Origin: Achromobacter insuavis
Lineage (GTDB): Bacteria > Pseudomonadota > Gammaproteobacteria > Burkholderiales > Burkholderiaceae_B
Length of the DNA: 58,641 nucleotides
Direction of reading: 5' to 3'
NCBI RefSeq assembly: GCF_902859645.1
Contig: NZ_CADIJR010000043.1
Coordinates: forward strand, 1-58,641
This document shows, one piece after another, positions 18,059-26,425 of the stretch. The notes beneath the pieces are model-generated. The model saw only the letters and a list, made by a program, of their open reading frames with translations. It had not been told where the DNA came from and made no database searches. Made by a program: the position numbers and the translations under genes. How positions within the stretch are numbered: position 1 is the stretch's first letter; each line of letters starts with the position of its first letter.

Positions 18059-19231
18059 TCAGCGTTTGTTCTGGATCGGCACCGCCATCTGGTCGGGCGT
18101 GATTTCCTTGACCAGATCCTGCACCGCCCACGGCACCGAGGCGTCGTTCTTGATGCGGAAGTGGTACATCGACTGCATGGCCTGGTGGTCTTCCGGGCGG
18201 AAGGTCATCTTGCCCTTGGGCGTGTCGAAGCTCATGCCTTCCATCGTCTTGATGAGCGTGTCGGTGTCGCTCTTGCCGGCGCTCTTGTTCAGCGCCGTCA
18301 CGATGGCGATGGCGGCCGACATGCCGCCGGCGGTGAAGAAGTCCGGCGGCTGGCCGTAGCGCTTCTGGTGCTCGGCCACCAGCCAGTCGTTGATCGGGTT
18401 CTTGGGGATGCCGTAGTAGTAATAGGTCGCGCCTTCCATACCGGCCAGCGACTTGAGCGGCGTCATCGCGGCCAGCGTGTTGCCGCCGGTGGCGATCTCG
18501 ATGCCGAAGCGCTTGGGGTCGAGATCGGCGATCTTGAATGGATTGCCGGCGCCGGCCCACAGGATGAAGATGATCTTGCGGCCCGGCTTGTCCTTGAGCG
18601 CGTCGAACAGGCGTTGCGCGCCAGCGGTGAAGTCGGTGGCGTTGGCCGGCAGGTATTCCTCGTGCACGATCTTGGCCTGCTTGAGCGCGCCCTTGAAGGC
18701 CTTGACGCCGTCGCGGCCGAACGCGTAGTCCTGCGCCAGCATGGCGATGGACGTATCCGGCTGGTCGAAGGCGACGGCGTTGGCGATGGCGTCCTGCGAC
18801 GAATTGCGGCCGGTGCGGAAGATGTACTTGTTCCACTTGTCGCCGGTGATCGAGTCGGCCACCGCCGGTTCCACCAGCAGGATCTTCTCGTATTCCTCGG
18901 CGATCGGCAGCATGGCCAGCGCCACGCCCGACGAGGTCGGCCCCACCGCGATGTCGGCGTTGTCATCGGCGTAGGCCGAGGCGAGCTGGGCGCGGGCGAC
19001 GTCGGGCTTGCCCTGGTTGTCCTTCTCGATCACGCGGATCTTGCGTCCGGCCACCGTCATGGTGCCCTGCGTGGCGTATTCCAGGCCCAGCATCAGGCCG
19101 TTGTGGGTCTGCTTGGCATAGGCCTCCAGCGGCCCGGTCTTGTCGTAGACGTGCGCCACGACGAAGTCCTTGGCCATGGCGGCCGAACTCAGGCACAGGC
19201 CGGCCAGCGCGGCGAGCAGGATGCGTTTCAT
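18059..19231 (-). CDS. Periplasmic substrate-binding protein of the liv-type ABC importer
   Basis: 390 residues with a clear signal peptide (MKRILLAALAGLCLSSAAMA). The mature protein is a type I periplasmic binding protein of the LivJ/LivK/AmiC class: GPTSSGVALAM and AQDYAFGRDGVKAFKGAL are typical elements. It would capture the solute and deliver it to LivHMGF. The first gene of the operon is an alpha/beta hydrolase, which suggests the imported compound may be related to an ester or amide substrate rather than simply a branched-chain amino acid; that is inference from context. Confidence 0.88.
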   Translation of the reverse strand: MKRILLAALAGLCLSSAAMAKDFVVAHVYDKTGPLEAYAKQTHNGLMLGLEYATQGTMTVAGRKIRVIEKDNQGKPDVARAQLASAYADDNADIAVGPTSSGVALAMLPIAEEYEKILLVEPAVADSITGDKWNKYIFRTGRNSSQDAIANAVAFDQPDTSIAMLAQDYAFGRDGVKAFKGALKQAKIVHEEYLPANATDFTAGAQRLFDALKDKPGRKIIFILWAGAGNPFKIADLDPKRFGIEIATGGNTLAAMTPLKSLAGMEGATYYYYGIPKNPINDWLVAEHQKRYGQPPDFFTAGGMSAAIAIVTALNKSAGKSDTDTLIKTMEGMSFDTPKGKMTFRPEDHQAMQSMYHFRIKNDASVPWAVQDLVKEITPDQMAVPIQNKR

Positions 19232-19245
19232 GGGAGTCTCCTTGT

Positions 19246-20142
19246 TCAGAGGGCGCCGGCGGCTGCGTCGGCGGCCGGCGTGGCGAGAAATTGGCGGACG
19301 GCGTCGATCTGCGGCGCGACGTTCAAGGCCGGCGCATGGCCGCAGTCCGGGAAGTCGATGCGCTGCGCGCGCGGGCCGCGGCGGGTCATGGCCTCGGCGA
19401 CCTCGGGCAGCAGCAGATCGGAATCGGCGCCGCGCAGCAGCAGCAGCGGCATGCGCAGGCTGTCGTATTCGGCCCAGCGTTCATAGTCCGCCGGGTGGTG
19501 GTGGAACTGACCGACGATGGCCGGATCGTAATGCGCCGTGACGCGGCCGTCGGGCAGCCGGCGCACCGAGGTCTCGGCCATGCGGCGCCATTGCTCGTCG
19601 CTCTGCCAGCCATACGGCTTGTAGGCGGCGCGCAGCCAGGTCTCCAGTTCGGTGACGGTGTCGAAGGCCGGCGGATTGCCGGCATAGGCCAGGATGCGGT
19701 CAATGGCAGGCTGCGGCAGCGACGGCCCGATGTCGTTGACCACCAGGTGCGTGATGCGGTCCTTGAGCGTGGTGGCGGCGGCGTACATGCCGGTGGCGCC
19801 GCCCATCGAGGTGCCGACCCAGCGCACCCGGTCCAGCCCCAGGCCGTCGAGCAGGGCGCGCGCCAGCCGCGCGTAGAAGTCCAGCTGGTACTCGGCCACC
19901 GGATCGGGGCTCCATTGCGACAGCCCGCGCCCGATCGTGTCGGGGCAGATGATGCGGTAGTCGCCGGCCAGCGCCTGCGCCAGCTCGTCGAAGTCGCGGC
20001 CGGTCCGGGCCAGGCCGTGCCACATGATGAGCGCGGGGGCGTCCGGACGGCCCCATTCGGTGTAATGCAGCTCGCGGCCTTCGCAGCGCAGATAGCGCGA
20101 AGCCGGCGTGTGGCGAGCGGCCTGTGCGGGCGCGTTGGCCAT
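19246..20142 (-). CDS. Alpha/beta-fold hydrolase
   Basis: 298 residues starting at the ATG preceded by GGGAGGAGACGC, an excellent ribosome site; the open frame continues upstream but without a comparable site. The oxyanion-hole block MWHGLARTG, nucleophile elbow GTSMGG (Ser112) and C-terminal His269 in DCGHAP mark a serine hydrolase; a candidate acid is in RGADSD near residue 240. No signal peptide is present, so it is cytoplasmic. It is the promoter-proximal gene of the liv-type operon, 14 bases before the binding-protein gene, and is divergent from an AraC regulator. It probably acts on the compound imported by the transporter; substrate unknown. Confidence 0.88.
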   Translation of the reverse strand: MANAPAQAARHTPASRYLRCEGRELHYTEWGRPDAPALIMWHGLARTGRDFDELAQALAGDYRIICPDTIGRGLSQWSPDPVAEYQLDFYARLARALLDGLGLDRVRWVGTSMGGATGMYAAATTLKDRITHLVVNDIGPSLPQPAIDRILAYAGNPPAFDTVTELETWLRAAYKPYGWQSDEQWRRMAETSVRRLPDGRVTAHYDPAIVGQFHHHPADYERWAEYDSLRMPLLLLRGADSDLLLPEVAEAMTRRGPRAQRIDFPDCGHAPALNVAPQIDAVRQFLATPAADAAAGAL

Positions 20143-20185
20143 GCGTCTCCTCCCGGGTCGTCCAGGTTGTATGCTTGTGGCGCTG

Positions 20186-20215
20186 ACTATAGACTTGCGC
20201 AAGGCGCGGCCACAA
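20186..20215 (-). promoter_or_regulatory. Candidate sigma70 promoter of the hydrolase-liv operon with palindrome in its spacer
   Basis: On the minus strand TTGTGG (20215-20210) and TATAGT (20191-20186) are spaced by 18 bases. The perfect 10-base palindrome CTTGCGCAAG at 20194-20203 lies inside the spacer and is a possible operator. The site is in the 165-base divergent gap between the hydrolase and the AraC-type gene. It was identified by eye only. Confidence 0.5.
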
Positions 20216-20307
20216 TGCGCCGGACCACCCGCGGCAGGGTGAGTCAAGAATATGTAGACGCAGGGTCACGAGCCCCCGCCGACCCCCGCGAACCAGGAGA
20301 CCGCGCC

Positions 20308-21267
20308 ATGCCCGACACGGAATTCGCCACTTCGGCCATCGCTGGCGCCGAGCGGTACGAGCAATGGCGCGCGGCCCTGTCGGATGCCTTCGGGCCGTTC
20401 GAGGTGCACCATGGCCAGGCCGGCCAGTTCGCCGGTCACGTGCGCTACGTGCGGCGCGCCAGCCTGCAGTTCAACGACCTGCACTATCAGGGACAGAAGA
20501 TCGAGCGCACCGCCGGCAATGCCTCGCGGCTGGACCAGGAGTTCTACACCTTCGGCCTGCCGCTGGCCGGGCCGCTGGCCGTGGTGCAGCAGGGCCGCGA
20601 GTTCCAGGTCGAGCCCGGCTGCGTCTACCTGATGAACCAGAGCCTGCCTTACCAGGCCACCGCGCTCGGCGCCGACGGCTACCGCAGCCTGAGCGTGTCG
20701 TTCCCGCGCAGCGCGCTGTCGCAGCGCGATTCGCGCATCGGCCCCTTCTACAAACTGCGCGTCGACGACGGGTCGCCGCGCGGCGCGATGCTGGCCAGCT
20801 ACATGGACCACCTTTTCAAAGGGCTGGACGGCTGGTCGCCGGCCGAGGCGGCCGAGCTGGGCGAACGGCTGATCGACCTGATCGTGCTGTTCCTGGTGCA
20901 GCCGGGGCAGGGCCACGCCTCGGAAGCCGACAGCAGCGTGACGATGGCGCATCGCCAGCGCGCCATGGCCTACATCCGCCAGCACCTGGCCGACCCGGCG
21001 CTGTCGCCGCAGCGGGTGGCGCAGGGCTGCGGCCTGTCGGTGGCCTACCTGCACCGCATCTTCCAGGCGGGCGACCTGTCGGTGGAAAGCTTCGTCTTCG
21101 ACCAGCGCCTGGAGCGCTGCCGCGAACTGCTGCTGAACCCGGCGCAACGCCACCGCGGCATCGCCGAGCTGGCGTACCAGGCCGGCTTCGCCCATCCCTC
21201 GCATTTCAGCCGGCTGTTCAAGCGCCGCTTCGGCGTGTCGCCGCGCGAATGGCGCGCGCGCGGCTAG
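20308..21267 (+). CDS. AraC-family transcriptional regulator
   Basis: 319 residues from the ATG preceded by CAGGAGACC; a much longer open frame running back to 19291 is antisense to the hydrolase and is rejected. The N-terminal half resembles the AraC-binding-like sensor domain of the FeaR/NphR type (PLAGPLAVVQQG...VYLMNQSLPY). The C-terminal 100 residues carry two helix-turn-helix units, the second with the AraC signature IAELAYQAGFAHPSHFSRLFKRRFG and PREWR. It is divergent from the hydrolase-liv operon and is the obvious candidate for its control, possibly sensing the imported compound. Confidence 0.92.
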   Translation: MPDTEFATSAIAGAERYEQWRAALSDAFGPFEVHHGQAGQFAGHVRYVRRASLQFNDLHYQGQKIERTAGNASRLDQEFYTFGLPLAGPLAVVQQGREFQVEPGCVYLMNQSLPYQATALGADGYRSLSVSFPRSALSQRDSRIGPFYKLRVDDGSPRGAMLASYMDHLFKGLDGWSPAEAAELGERLIDLIVLFLVQPGQGHASEADSSVTMAHRQRAMAYIRQHLADPALSPQRVAQGCGLSVAYLHRIFQAGDLSVESFVFDQRLERCRELLLNPAQRHRGIAELAYQAGFAHPSHFSRLFKRRFGVSPREWRARG

Positions 21268-21287
21268 GTTCGCGCCGCGCAATGAAA

Positions 21288-21309
21288 AAGGCCCGCTCGC
21301 GCGGGCCTT
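21288..21309. terminator. Intrinsic terminator between the convergent AraC and metallophosphoesterase genes
   Basis: AAGGCCCGC (21288-21296) pairs with GCGGGCCTT (21301-21309) across a TCGC loop. The flanking A-run on the left gives the minus strand a T-run, so it would work best for the minus-strand metallophosphoesterase transcript and more weakly for araC. Confidence 0.8.
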
Positions 21310-21339
21310 GTCGCATCGGGCCGGCGGCCCGCGGTTCGA

Positions 21340-23490
21340 TCAGAACGGCGACGGCGTGGTCGACAGGTTGACCAGGCTGTTGGTCTTCAGGTCCAGGCGG
21401 ATGTGCTCGGACGGCAGGCCATCGGCCAGCTTCAGCATGATCGCCATCAGCGGCTTGAAGCGCGCCTTGAACATGTCGGCCGGGGTGTTGGCGTCGCTCA
21501 CCCGGTCGCCGTTCATCTGCATGCTGGCGTTGGTCTGGCTCAGGGCCTGGGCCAGCAGCTTGTACTGGCTGGCGCGCTGCGCCGGGATGTCGGCGTAGGC
21601 CAGGTCGCCGGCGTTGGCCAGGCGCACGAAGTCGCCCGCCATGTCCAGCGCCTTCCACTTGGCGAAGTCGGCCAGCTGCATGCCGTTGGCCTGCGCCAGC
21701 GCCCGGGCGCGGGTGGTGGCGTCGGCCATGTCGCCGGCGAAGGCCGGGTTGCTGGCGGTCGGGCCGCCCGCGACGTACAGGCAGTTGAAGAACTCGGGCG
21801 TCAGCTGGGCGCGGTCGCCGGTGTTCTGCAGTTCGCCCAGCGTCACCGAAGTGCGCAGCTGCGACAGCACCAGCAGGTCGGCGCCGGTCAGCGGGCTCTT
21901 GACCAGCTCGCGCATTTCGCAGCGCCAGTCATCGTTCAGCAGGCGCAGGCGCACCAGTTCGCTCATGTAGCGGTAGTTGAAGTCGCCGTAGTCCTTGGCA
22001 TCCAGGATCGACACGTCCCAGCGCGGCGGCACGTTGTAGGCGTGCTCGGCGCGGTACAGATCGAACAGTTCGTCAAAGCGCGGCACCTTGTCCAGGCGGA
22101 TGGTCTGCAGCTCGATCTGGTCGGCGCCCTGCATCGTCATCAGCTTGTATGCCGGCACGTAGGCCGCCATCGACGGCGCCTGGATGTTGAACAGCGCCTT
22201 GTCGCCGCCGTAGTTGCGCGACGCGGTGTCGTTGAAGTGCATGTGGCCGCCCACGTGCACCTTCAGGCCGGTGTCGGCCAGCGCGCGCGTGGTGTTCTCG
22301 GCCGGGCGGCGCACCATCTGCATCTTGTTGGCGCCCAGCAGCGCCTCGATGTCATCGGACGCGCCGTTGAAGAACTCGGTCATCGGGAAATGGCTGAACG
22401 CCACCACCTGCTTGCCCTGCGCCTTGCCGCGCGCCACCACATCGGCCAGCCACTTGATGACGTGCGCCTTGTGCGTGAGCATCTTGTTGTAGCCCTGGTC
22501 GCCCGAGCCGGTGAAGTCGTTGGCGCCGTTGCCGGTCGGCACGTAGACGTTGGCGTCGATGCCGACCAGCCACACGCCCTTGACCGGCTCGACCACGTAC
22601 GAGGTGTCCGGCACCATCTTGCAGAAGGTGTAGTTGGCCGGCTTGTTCGGGCCGCCGGTGCCTTGCGCGCAGATCTCGTACTGGCGGTTGATCCAGCTGG
22701 CCTGCGACAACGCGGTGTTGTAGTTGTAGTCCTCGTACTTGTAGCTGCTGTACGGGGTCTCGTAGTACAGGTATTCGGGCTTGGGCATGAAGCCGTGCTG
22801 GGTCAGGGCGTCGGTGATGCCCGCGTAGCCCATGTGCAGCACTTCCTCGGTGCAGTAGGTATCGCCCACGCGCGCCCAGTCGCCGGCATAGGGCGTGCTG
22901 CAGGCGGCGTTGCCGCCGCGGCTGTAGATCGGCTGCGAGAAGCCGATGTCGCCGGTCACCGGATCGAGGCCCAGGTAGTCGCTCTTGCCGTTGGCCTGGT
23001 TGAAGGGCCGCACCGGGTCATGGTTGCCGGGGGCGGCGAAGAACTGGATGCCATGCTTGCGCGTGTACTCGTCCATGATCTTGACCAGGCCGCGCATGTG
23101 CACCGGCTGGCCGTCGTCGGAGAAGTCGCCGGGCAGGGCGATGTACTTCACGCCGCGCGCCACCGCGTCGTCCAGCGCGGCCAGGAAGGCGAAGTAGTTC
23201 TCGTTGAACAGGCGCGTCGACGTCAGCTGCGCGTACATCGTGCGGATGGTGGCGTTGTCGCCGCGCTTGGGGTTCGGGATGCCCGGGAACGAGCCGTCCT
23301 TGAAGTCCGCGTAGATGTCGTGGAAGTGGATGTCGGGCATGAACGCGACCTGGATCGCGGCCGGCTGTACCACCGGCGTTTCGGCGGTCGGCGATTTGTC
23401 GTCGTCATCCTTGTCGCCACCACAGGCGGCCAACAGACCCATGAGCGCGGCCGCGCCCAGCGCGCGCGCGCTTTGCTGATATCGATGCAT
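21340..23490 (-). CDS. Large lipoprotein of the calcineurin-like metallophosphoesterase family
   Basis: 716 residues. The signal peptide ends in a lipobox (LLAAC, lipidated Cys23) followed by an Asp-rich segment; Gly at +2 argues for outer-membrane sorting. Metallophosphoesterase metal ligands are visible in order: DIHFHD (Asp53, His55), GDFSDDG, GNHDP, a later SHFP and GGHMHF. The C-terminal 250 or so residues after the last motif are largely helical and not recognised. It would hydrolyse phosphoesters at the cell surface or in the periplasm; the substrate is unknown. It appears to be a single-gene transcription unit with its own promoter and terminator. Confidence 0.87.
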   Translation of the reverse strand: MHRYQQSARALGAAALMGLLAACGGDKDDDDKSPTAETPVVQPAAIQVAFMPDIHFHDIYADFKDGSFPGIPNPKRGDNATIRTMYAQLTSTRLFNENYFAFLAALDDAVARGVKYIALPGDFSDDGQPVHMRGLVKIMDEYTRKHGIQFFAAPGNHDPVRPFNQANGKSDYLGLDPVTGDIGFSQPIYSRGGNAACSTPYAGDWARVGDTYCTEEVLHMGYAGITDALTQHGFMPKPEYLYYETPYSSYKYEDYNYNTALSQASWINRQYEICAQGTGGPNKPANYTFCKMVPDTSYVVEPVKGVWLVGIDANVYVPTGNGANDFTGSGDQGYNKMLTHKAHVIKWLADVVARGKAQGKQVVAFSHFPMTEFFNGASDDIEALLGANKMQMVRRPAENTTRALADTGLKVHVGGHMHFNDTASRNYGGDKALFNIQAPSMAAYVPAYKLMTMQGADQIELQTIRLDKVPRFDELFDLYRAEHAYNVPPRWDVSILDAKDYGDFNYRYMSELVRLRLLNDDWRCEMRELVKSPLTGADLLVLSQLRTSVTLGELQNTGDRAQLTPEFFNCLYVAGGPTASNPAFAGDMADATTRARALAQANGMQLADFAKWKALDMAGDFVRLANAGDLAYADIPAQRASQYKLLAQALSQTNASMQMNGDRVSDANTPADMFKARFKPLMAIMLKLADGLPSEHIRLDLKTNSLVNLSTTPSPF

Positions 23491-23587
23491 TGTGCTTCTC
23501 TGATTGGAACGGATTTTTCTTCAGGCGCGTTTTCCCTGTTCCTGGGAGGTGCCGCCCGCGAGTGAGGCGCAATCCTCGCCGGCCAGG

Positions 23588-23616
23588 ATTACAGCAACAT
23601 GAAAGAATGGCGCCAA
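23588..23616 (-). promoter_or_regulatory. Candidate sigma70 promoter of the metallophosphoesterase gene
   Basis: On the minus strand TTGGCG (23616-23611) and TGTAAT (23593-23588) are separated by exactly 17 bases, about 98 bases upstream of the start codon. Assigned by eye. Confidence 0.45.
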
Positions 23617-23648
23617 AGTGAGAAACAATCGCGCGGCGAGGGCGAAAA

Positions 23649-23670
23649 AAAAGCCCCTTGCGGGGCTTTT
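23649..23670 (-). terminator. Intrinsic terminator of the aldehyde dehydrogenase gene
   Basis: AAAAGCCCC (23649-23657) pairs with GGGGCTTTT (23662-23670) across a four-base loop. The long A-run on its left (23645-23652) reads as T on the minus strand, so it terminates transcripts leaving the dehydrogenase gene, 20 bases after its stop. Confidence 0.85.
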
Positions 23671-23690
23671 CGGGACTGATGCAACAGCGA

Positions 23691-25118
23691 TCAGATGTGC
23701 GTGATGAACTTGGTGACCAGGTAGCCATCGAACGTTTCGAGGCCGCCTTCGCTGCCGATGCCGCTGTCCTTGATGCCGCCGAACGGCGTCTCGGCCAGCG
23801 CGCTGCCGAAGTGGTTGATGTTGACCATGCCGGCTTCCAGGCCGTTGGAGACCTTGGTGGCGGTCTGCAGCGAGTTGGTGAAGACGTAGGAAGACAGGCC
23901 GAACGGCAGGCTGTTGGCGCGCGCCAGCACTTCATCGGTGTCGGTGAAGCGGACCACCGGCGCCACCGGACCGAAGGGCTCTTCGGTCATCAGCATGGAG
24001 TTGTCGGGCAGGTCGGTCACGACCGTGGGGGCGAAGAAGAAGCCCTTGCGGTCCAGCGGGCCGCCGCCCACCACCACCTTGCCGCCATGCTTCTTGGCGT
24101 CGTCGATGAAGGCGCTCATGGCGGGCACGCGGCGCTCGTGCGCCAGCGGGCCCATGTCGGTGCCGGCTTCCAGGCCGTCGCCGACCTTGATGTTCTTGAG
24201 CACGTCGGAGAAGCGCGCCAGGAACTGCTCGTAGGCGCCGTTCTGCACGTAGAAGCGGGTCGGCGAGACGCACACCTGGCCGGCGTTGCGGACCTTGAAC
24301 TTGGCCAGCATGGTGGCGGCGCGGTCGATGTCGGCGTCGTCGAACACCAGCACCGGCGAGTGGCCGCCCAGTTCCATCGTGACGCGCTTCATGTGCGCGC
24401 CGGCCAGCGCGGCCAGCTGCTTGCCCACCGGCACCGAGCCGGTGAACGAGACCTTGCGCACGATCGGCGAACGGATCAGGTAGTCGGAAATCTTGGCCGG
24501 TTCGCCCCAGACGATGTTCAGGCAACCCTTGGGCAGGCCGGCGTCGTGGAACATGCGGGCGATCGCCATGACGGCGCTGGGCGAGTCTTCCGGACCCTTC
24601 AGCACCACCGTGCAGCCGGCGCCGAGGGCGGCGGCGATCTTGCGGATGGCCTGGTTGTAGGGGAAGTTCCAGGGCGTGAAGGCGGCGCAGACGCCGATCG
24701 GCTCGCGCACCACGATCTGGCGCACGTCGGGGTTGCGCGGCGGGATCACGCGGCCGTAGATGCGGCGGCATTCCTCGGCGTGCCAGTCGGCGTGCTCGGC
24801 GCAGGAGGTGACTTCGCCGATGGCTTCGGCCAACGGCTTGCCCTGGTCCAGCGTCATGTTGCGGCCGATTTCCTTGGCGCGCTCGCGCGACAGGGTGGCG
24901 ACCTTGCGCAGGATGGCCGAACGATCCATGGGAGACGATTTCTTCCAGGATTCGAACGCGCGCTGGGCGGCGGCTAGCGCACGGTCCAGATCCGCTTCGG
25001 TGGCGTGAGGCAGCTGGCCGAGCACTTCCAGCGTGGCCGGGTTGATGACGTCCTGGGTGCGCCTGCCCTCGCCGGCGACGAATTCGCCGTCGATATACAG
25101 CGCCAACTGTTCATACAT
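23691..25118 (-). CDS. NAD(P)-dependent aldehyde dehydrogenase, succinate-semialdehyde dehydrogenase-like
   Basis: 475 residues starting at [11 protein letters not shown], with AAGGAAAG upstream; 14 further in-frame codons exist but are not family-like. The catalytic residues are Glu249 in MELGGHSP and Cys283 in [18 protein letters not shown] and [10 protein letters not shown] are the usual cofactor-binding elements. By sequence style it belongs to the GabD/SSDH-like branch that oxidises short semialdehydes to acids, but substrate choice cannot be fixed. It is transcribed alone and divergently from the beta-hydroxylase gene. Confidence 0.88.
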   Translation of the reverse strand: MYEQLALYIDGEFVAGEGRRTQDVINPATLEVLGQLPHATEADLDRALAAAQRAFESWKKSSPMDRSAILRKVATLSRERAKEIGRNMTLDQGKPLAEAIGEVTSCAEHADWHAEECRRIYGRVIPPRNPDVRQIVVREPIGVCAAFTPWNFPYNQAIRKIAAALGAGCTVVLKGPEDSPSAVMAIARMFHDAGLPKGCLNIVWGEPAKISDYLIRSPIVRKVSFTGSVPVGKQLAALAGAHMKRVTMELGGHSPVLVFDDADIDRAATMLAKFKVRNAGQVCVSPTRFYVQNGAYEQFLARFSDVLKNIKVGDGLEAGTDMGPLAHERRVPAMSAFIDDAKKHGGKVVVGGGPLDRKGFFFAPTVVTDLPDNSMLMTEEPFGPVAPVVRFTDTDEVLARANSLPFGLSSYVFTNSLQTATKVSNGLEAGMVNINHFGSALAETPFGGIKDSGIGSEGGLETFDGYLVTKFITHI

Positions 25119-25304
25119 GCCTGTCTTTCCTTGCGAAATAGGAGTGGGTAGCGATCGCAATCGCCCGTGCCAGTCTAAACCAGCTTGTCCGCCGCGGGGA
25201 GGTCCAATCCCCGCCGCCGGCTAGGAGCCAATGGCCGGTACTTGCGCCCCGGGGGCGCCATGGACAAAATGGTGCATCTTTGGCTGTCTATATAGATAAC
25301 TATT

Positions 25305-26069
25305 GTGCAACCCGTCGATACGCGTCCGCCCAGCCAGCCCAGTGTCTATTCCCGCGTCTTTTTCCGTTTCATCGATTGGTTGCGCCACCGTATCGCGCAG
25401 TCCTCCCTGGTGGGCGACCACCCGATCTTCCAGAACAGCCAGTTCCCCTGGATCGCCCGCCTCGAGGCCCAGGCGCCCGCCATCCGCGCCGAACTGATGG
25501 CCCTGCTGGCCGAGCGCGAGCAGCTGCCGTCCTTCCATGAACTGTCCCCGGATGTTGGCATGATCACCTCCGACGACCAGTGGAAGACCTTCGTCTTCAT
25601 GGGCTACGGCCTGCGCTCGGACCGCAACCTGGCGCGCTGCCCAGCCACCGCCCGGGCGCTGCGCGAGATTCCCGGCCTGCGCACCGCGTTCTATTCGATC
25701 CTCGAACCGGGCAAGCGCATTCCCCTGCACACCGGCCCGTACAACGGCGTCCTGCGCCTGCACCTGGGGCTGCTGGTGCCGCAGCCGGCGGAACGCTGCT
25801 GGATCGAGGTGGGCGGCGAGCGCTACCACTGGAAGGAAGGCCAGGCCGTGGTGTTCGACGATCTCTACCCGCACCAGGTGCACAACGACACGGACGGCAC
25901 CCGCGCGGTGCTGTTCATCGACTTCGAGCGTCCCTGCCGGGCGCCGATCCGCTGGCTCAACCGGCTGGTGCTGATGGCGGCGCCGTTCACCGACGAGATC
26001 CGGCGCGGCAAGGCCAACCACGACGCCTGGGAGCGCAACTACTACCGAAATAAAACGGGGTCTGACTAA
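25305..26069 (+). CDS. Aspartyl/asparaginyl beta-hydroxylase family dioxygenase, LpxO-like
   Basis: 254 residues from a GTG start. The Fe(II)/2-oxoglutarate family signature is visible: HTGPYNGVLRLHLGL supplies the first metal histidine and the PYNGVLR motif, and DDLYPHQVHNDTDG the second. In LpxO this fold hydroxylates a lipid A acyl chain; related proteins modify peptides or small molecules. The C-terminal RWLNRLVL segment is LpxO-like, but no clear N-terminal membrane helix is seen. The last codons and stop overlap a stem-loop. It lies on the same strand as rplN, 356 bases upstream, but a promoter in between suggests separate expression. Confidence 0.82.
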   Translation: MQPVDTRPPSQPSVYSRVFFRFIDWLRHRIAQSSLVGDHPIFQNSQFPWIARLEAQAPAIRAELMALLAEREQLPSFHELSPDVGMITSDDQWKTFVFMGYGLRSDRNLARCPATARALREIPGLRTAFYSILEPGKRIPLHTGPYNGVLRLHLGLLVPQPAERCWIEVGGERYHWKEGQAVVFDDLYPHQVHNDTDGTRAVLFIDFERPCRAPIRWLNRLVLMAAPFTDEIRRGKANHDAWERNYYRNKTGSD

Positions 26070-26079
26070 ATCGACCCCC
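26056..26079 (+). other. Stem-loop overlapping the stop codon of the beta-hydroxylase gene
   Basis: GGGGTC (26057-26062) pairs with GACCCC (26073-26078) across a 10-base loop that contains the stop codon TAA. No T-run follows. It may act as a weak terminator or mRNA 3' end. Confidence 0.45.
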
Positions 26080-26148
26080 GGGAGGGTGGAAAAGAGACAG
26101 TTGTCCACAGGCACTGTCGCGTATTTGCTCACTCTCTCAACAAAGGCC

Positions 26149-26177
26149 TTGCGCTCAAAATCTAACCAGGATAGAAT
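26149..26177 (+). promoter_or_regulatory. Candidate sigma70 promoter of the spc ribosomal protein operon
   Basis: TTGCGC (26149-26154) and TAGAAT (26172-26177) are separated by exactly 17 bases. Transcription would begin near 26184, giving a leader of about 240 bases before rplN. It is the best promoter match in this gap and explains how the operon can start at rplN. Confidence 0.65.
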
Positions 26178-26183
26178 GGTCAG

Positions 26184-26425
26184 CTTTCCCAGATTGTCGA
26201 TTGGCCAGGAACTAGCCGGGCCAACGTGTTGGGGGAATACCCGCAGGATTTCAACCCAGGGTCGTTGCGTTGCCACCAGTTGATGGCGTTCGATGCGAAA
26301 GCTCGATGCGCCAGCCAACAATAAAGCAGGGCGGCTGACCTGACGGGACCAAAACTGGCAGGAATTGCAGTGTTCCCTTTTTTGGGGAAAACCGTATTTC
26401 CAGTTAAGTTGGAACAGGAAAAATC
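26184..26425 (+). other. Long untranslated leader of the rplN operon
   Basis: The 356-base gap 26070-26425 holds the promoter and this leader, with no convincing gene. Possible secondary structure includes TTGGCC (26201-26206) with GGCCAA (26219-26224), and TTCCC (26373-26377) with GGGAA (26385-26389) shortly before the ribosome site AGGAAAAATC of rplN. Regulation of ribosomal protein synthesis by the leader is possible, but no known ribosomal protein binding motif was recognised. Confidence 0.4.

Noticed and set aside
26086-26283. Possible 65-residue protein between the LpxO-like gene and rplN
   Set aside because: The best promoter of the region lies inside it, no ribosome site precedes it, and the sequence has no recognisable features.
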